Assembly (NCBI GenBank): GCA_946482375.1
Contig: CAMLRH010000005.1
Location: 1 to 30,857 of the forward strand
Length of the DNA stretch: 30,857 nucleotides
Direction of reading: 5' to 3'
Source of the DNA: an uncultured Caulobacteraceae bacterium
Lineage (GTDB): Bacteria > Pseudomonadota > Alphaproteobacteria > Caulobacterales > Caulobacteraceae
The notes below the pieces were generated by a model. It was not told the DNA's origin and did not search any database. It saw nothing but the letters and a program-made list of their open reading frames with translations. This document shows, one piece after another, positions 29,108 to 30,857 of this stretch (positions are counted from its first letter, which is position 1; every line of letters begins with the position of its first letter). Made by a program: the position numbers and the translations under genes.

Positions 29108-29644
29108 GTGAGGGCGAGGCGGGACCAGGTCGAGGGGCTGACGCGGGAGGCGCTGGACGCGCGCTACCGGCGCCCGCTGACGGCCTTCTTCATGCGCCGC
29201 GCCGCCAGCCGCGCGGACGCCGAGGACCTGGTGCAGGAGGTCTTCATCCGCCTTTTGGCGCGGGGCGGGGCCGACATCGAAAGCGCCGACAGCTTCGTCT
29301 TCGCCATCGCCGGCAACCTGCTGCGCGACCGGGCGCGGATGGCGCAGACCCGCCGCGCCTCGGCCCACGACCCGGTCGACACCGCCTTCGACACCGACCA
29401 CGTCGACGACGCGCTGGTTGAGCATTGCGCCCCCGACCGCGTCCTACTCGATAAGGAGCGCCTGCACCTGGTCACGCGCGCGCTGGAGGACCTTGGTGAG
29501 CGCACGCGCAACATCTTCGTGCTGTACCGGCTGGAGAACATGCGCCGGCGCGACATCGCGGCCCTCTACGGCATCACGGTGAGCGCGGTGGAGAAGCACA
29601 TCGCCAAGGCGCTCGACCACCTGATGACGAGGCTCGAGCCATGA
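29108..29644 (+). CDS. ECF RNA polymerase sigma factor, FecI-like (cassette 3)
   Basis: About 178 residues. Region 2 contains SRADAEDLVQEVFIRLLARG and SFVFAIAGNLLRDRARMAQT. Region 4 contains LEDLGERTRNIFVLYRLENM and TVSAVEKHIAKALDHLMTRL. The reading frame extends upstream to 29003, but that part lies across the terminator of the previous cassette. I prefer GTG at 29108 (MRARRDQVEGL) with GAGG five bases before it; GTG at 29102 is the alternative. The stop overlaps the fecR-like ATG (ATGA). Confidence 0.9.
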   Translation: MRARRDQVEGLTREALDARYRRPLTAFFMRRAASRADAEDLVQEVFIRLLARGGADIESADSFVFAIAGNLLRDRARMAQTRRASAHDPVDTAFDTDHVDDALVEHCAPDRVLLDKERLHLVTRALEDLGERTRNIFVLYRLENMRRRDIAALYGITVSAVEKHIAKALDHLMTRLEP

Positions 29645-30573
29645 GCCCCGCCCGCGAACAGGCCGCCGTCTGGCGCGCGCGGCTGGCCGAGCAGCCGGAC
29701 CTGGCGCTGTCGCCGGAATACCTCGATTGGGCGGCGGAGAACCGCGACCTGGCCGACAAGGCCGACCGCGCCTGGGCCGCCTTCGATGGATTGGACGCCG
29801 CGCCGGAGATGCTGGCGCTGCGGCAAGCCGCGTTGAAAGACGCTCGCCGTGCTTCTGGCGAACGGATGCGGTGGAGCACGCCGCGGCGCATCGCCGCCGG
29901 GATCGCTGCGGCGGTGGCGCTGGCCGGCGCGGGCGGGCTCGCCGTCCAGCCCTTCCTGCCCAAGGTCTACAAGACCGGCGTCGGCGAGCGCCGCGTGGTC
30001 CTGCTGGCCGACGGCTCGCGGCTGTCGCTGGATGCGGCGAGCGAAGTCCGTATCCGCTTTTCTGACAACGCCCGCAGCGTGCGGCTGACGAAGGGCCAGG
30101 CGCGGTTCGATGTGGCGGGCGACAACGGCCGCCCGTTCCTGGTGCAGGCGGCCGGCAAGACGATCTCCGCGGCGTCCGGCGCCTTCAACGTGGACGTGGT
30201 GGGGACCCAGCTCTGCGTCACGCCGCTGAAGGGCAAGGTGCTGGTGCTGGCCGACCTGGCCCCCGCCCGCTCGATCACGACCGGCCAGCAGCTCGACGGC
30301 GGCGCTATCAAGCGCAGGGACGCCGCCGACGCGGTCGCCTGGGAACGCGGCGAACTCGTCTTCGCCGACGACACCCTGGCCGAGGCCGTCGCCAAGGTCG
30401 GCCGCTACTCCAAGCGCCGCATCGAGGTCGACCCAGCGGCGGCCAACCTGCGCGTCTCGGGCGCCTTCAACGCCGGCGACACCGAGTCCTTCCTCGACGG
30501 TATGACCAGCTATTTCGGCCTGACCGCCACGCCCGGCGCCGACGGCGCGGTCACCCTGCGCCGGCGGGGATAA
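29641..30573 (+). CDS. FecR-type anti-sigma/sensor protein (cassette 3)
   Basis: 310 residues. A short, somewhat divergent N-terminal region (WRARLAEQPDLALSPEYLDW) stands in for the DUF4880 helix set. The membrane segment is about 83-101 (RIAAGIAAAVALAGAGGLAV). The FecR domain follows (LLADGSRLSLDAASEVRIRF, ISAASGAFNVDVVGTQ), then the STN-like C-terminus (DDTLAEAVAKVGRYSKRRIE). Start by ATGA overlap with sigma 3. It should pair with the receptor whose N-terminus begins at 30676. The family GT before FxV in the FecR core appears here as SG (ASGAFNV). Confidence 0.92.
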   Translation: MSPAREQAAVWRARLAEQPDLALSPEYLDWAAENRDLADKADRAWAAFDGLDAAPEMLALRQAALKDARRASGERMRWSTPRRIAAGIAAAVALAGAGGLAVQPFLPKVYKTGVGERRVVLLADGSRLSLDAASEVRIRFSDNARSVRLTKGQARFDVAGDNGRPFLVQAAGKTISAASGAFNVDVVGTQLCVTPLKGKVLVLADLAPARSITTGQQLDGGAIKRRDAADAVAWERGELVFADDTLAEAVAKVGRYSKRRIEVDPAAANLRVSGAFNAGDTESFLDGMTSYFGLTATPGADGAVTLRRRG

Positions 30574-30675
30574 AGATTTTTCGCAGCCAAAGCTGAGCAT
30601 TCGGTCCATCCTCCCGTCCTCCCCCATGAGAGCCCGCATCCGGCGGGCCACGGAACGCCTGGGGGAGGGCGCATC

Positions 30676-30857
30676 ATGGGGAATATTCGTCGTCGCAGTC
30701 TGATGCGGAGCTCGGCGCTGGCCGGAGCGCTGTCGCTGGCCGTCGTCAGCGCGGCCGTCGCTGCGGATCAGAAGATCGTCGCCTTCGACATGCCCGAGCA
30801 GTCGCTGGGCGAAAGCCTGCGCGATTTCTACCGCGCGTCGGGCGAACAGATCGTCTT
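30676..30857 (+). CDS. TonB-dependent receptor N-terminus with STN domain (cassette 3, truncated by window end)
   Basis: The first 60 residues are visible. The signal peptide is MGNIRRRSLMRSSALAGALS then LAVVSAAVAA, cleaved near residue 29-30. The start of an STN domain follows (KIVAFDMPEQSLGESLRDFY then RASGEQIV). This matches the N-termini of receptors 1 and 2 and completes a third sigma-FecR-receptor cassette. GGGGGAGGG lies about 7 bases before the ATG. The 100-base gap after the fecR-like gene holds an AGATTTTTCG tract and a GCCCGC/GCGGGC hairpin, but no promoter motif I can match to sigma gene 3. Confidence 0.85.
   Translation, partial: MGNIRRRSLMRSSALAGALSLAVVSAAVAADQKIVAFDMPEQSLGESLRDFYRASGEQIV

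Noticed and set aside
1..30857. CRISPR array, integrase, insertion sequence or prophage
   Set aside because: No regularly spaced direct repeats, transposase or integrase motifs, or phage structural genes were seen. The HNH gene is the common stand-alone chromosomal type.

Overview
This is a GC-rich chromosomal window with the gene content and style of an alphaproteobacterium of the order Caulobacterales (a Caulobacter or Phenylobacterium relative is my best guess). The basis is the codon bias, the YqaA-DsbB-Coq7 cluster, intergenic repeats of the CCCGGC-TTC-GCCGGG type, and an abundance of TonB-dependent receptors. The assignment is an inference, since no database search was possible.

Left part (1-8.8 kb): housekeeping and envelope genes. 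On the minus strand are a DMT-family exporter, the tRNA-modifying enzyme GluQRS and a TetR regulator. A divergent 34-residue membrane microprotein follows, then an AlkA-type DNA glycosylase, an HNH nuclease, a CPBP membrane protease, two paralogous acidic outer-membrane beta-barrels, and the compact operon yqaA-dsbB-coq7.

Middle part (8.9-17.1 kb): a tyrosine/homogentisate catabolic locus (hppD, hmgA, a 90-aa unknown, fumarylacetoacetate hydrolase, MarR regulator). A MazE/MazF-type toxin-antitoxin pair in the opposite orientation interrupts it. No maleylacetoacetate isomerase is visible. Next come a PAS/HisKA_2 sensor kinase, a tRNA-Leu(CAA), and a divergent LysR/isochorismatase pair around a strong dyad.

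Right part (17.2-30.9 kb): three tandem cell-surface signalling cassettes. Each is ECF sigma factor - FecR-type anti-sigma/sensor - TonB-dependent receptor with an N-terminal signalling (STN) domain; the third receptor runs off the window. A single inverted gcvR-like ACT gene separates cassettes 1 and 2. In cassette 1 the same bipartite motif (GGCGGATTTTC-N10-CGTCT) lies before both the sigma gene and the receptor gene. In cassette 2 a different one (ACCTAGGG-N15-GTCTC) does the same, which suggests each sigma has its own promoter code and drives itself and its receptor. The first receptor carries about 357 extra residues beyond the normal receptor terminus. These look like a second outer-membrane beta-barrel, making a putative double-barrel receptor that is the most unusual object in the window.
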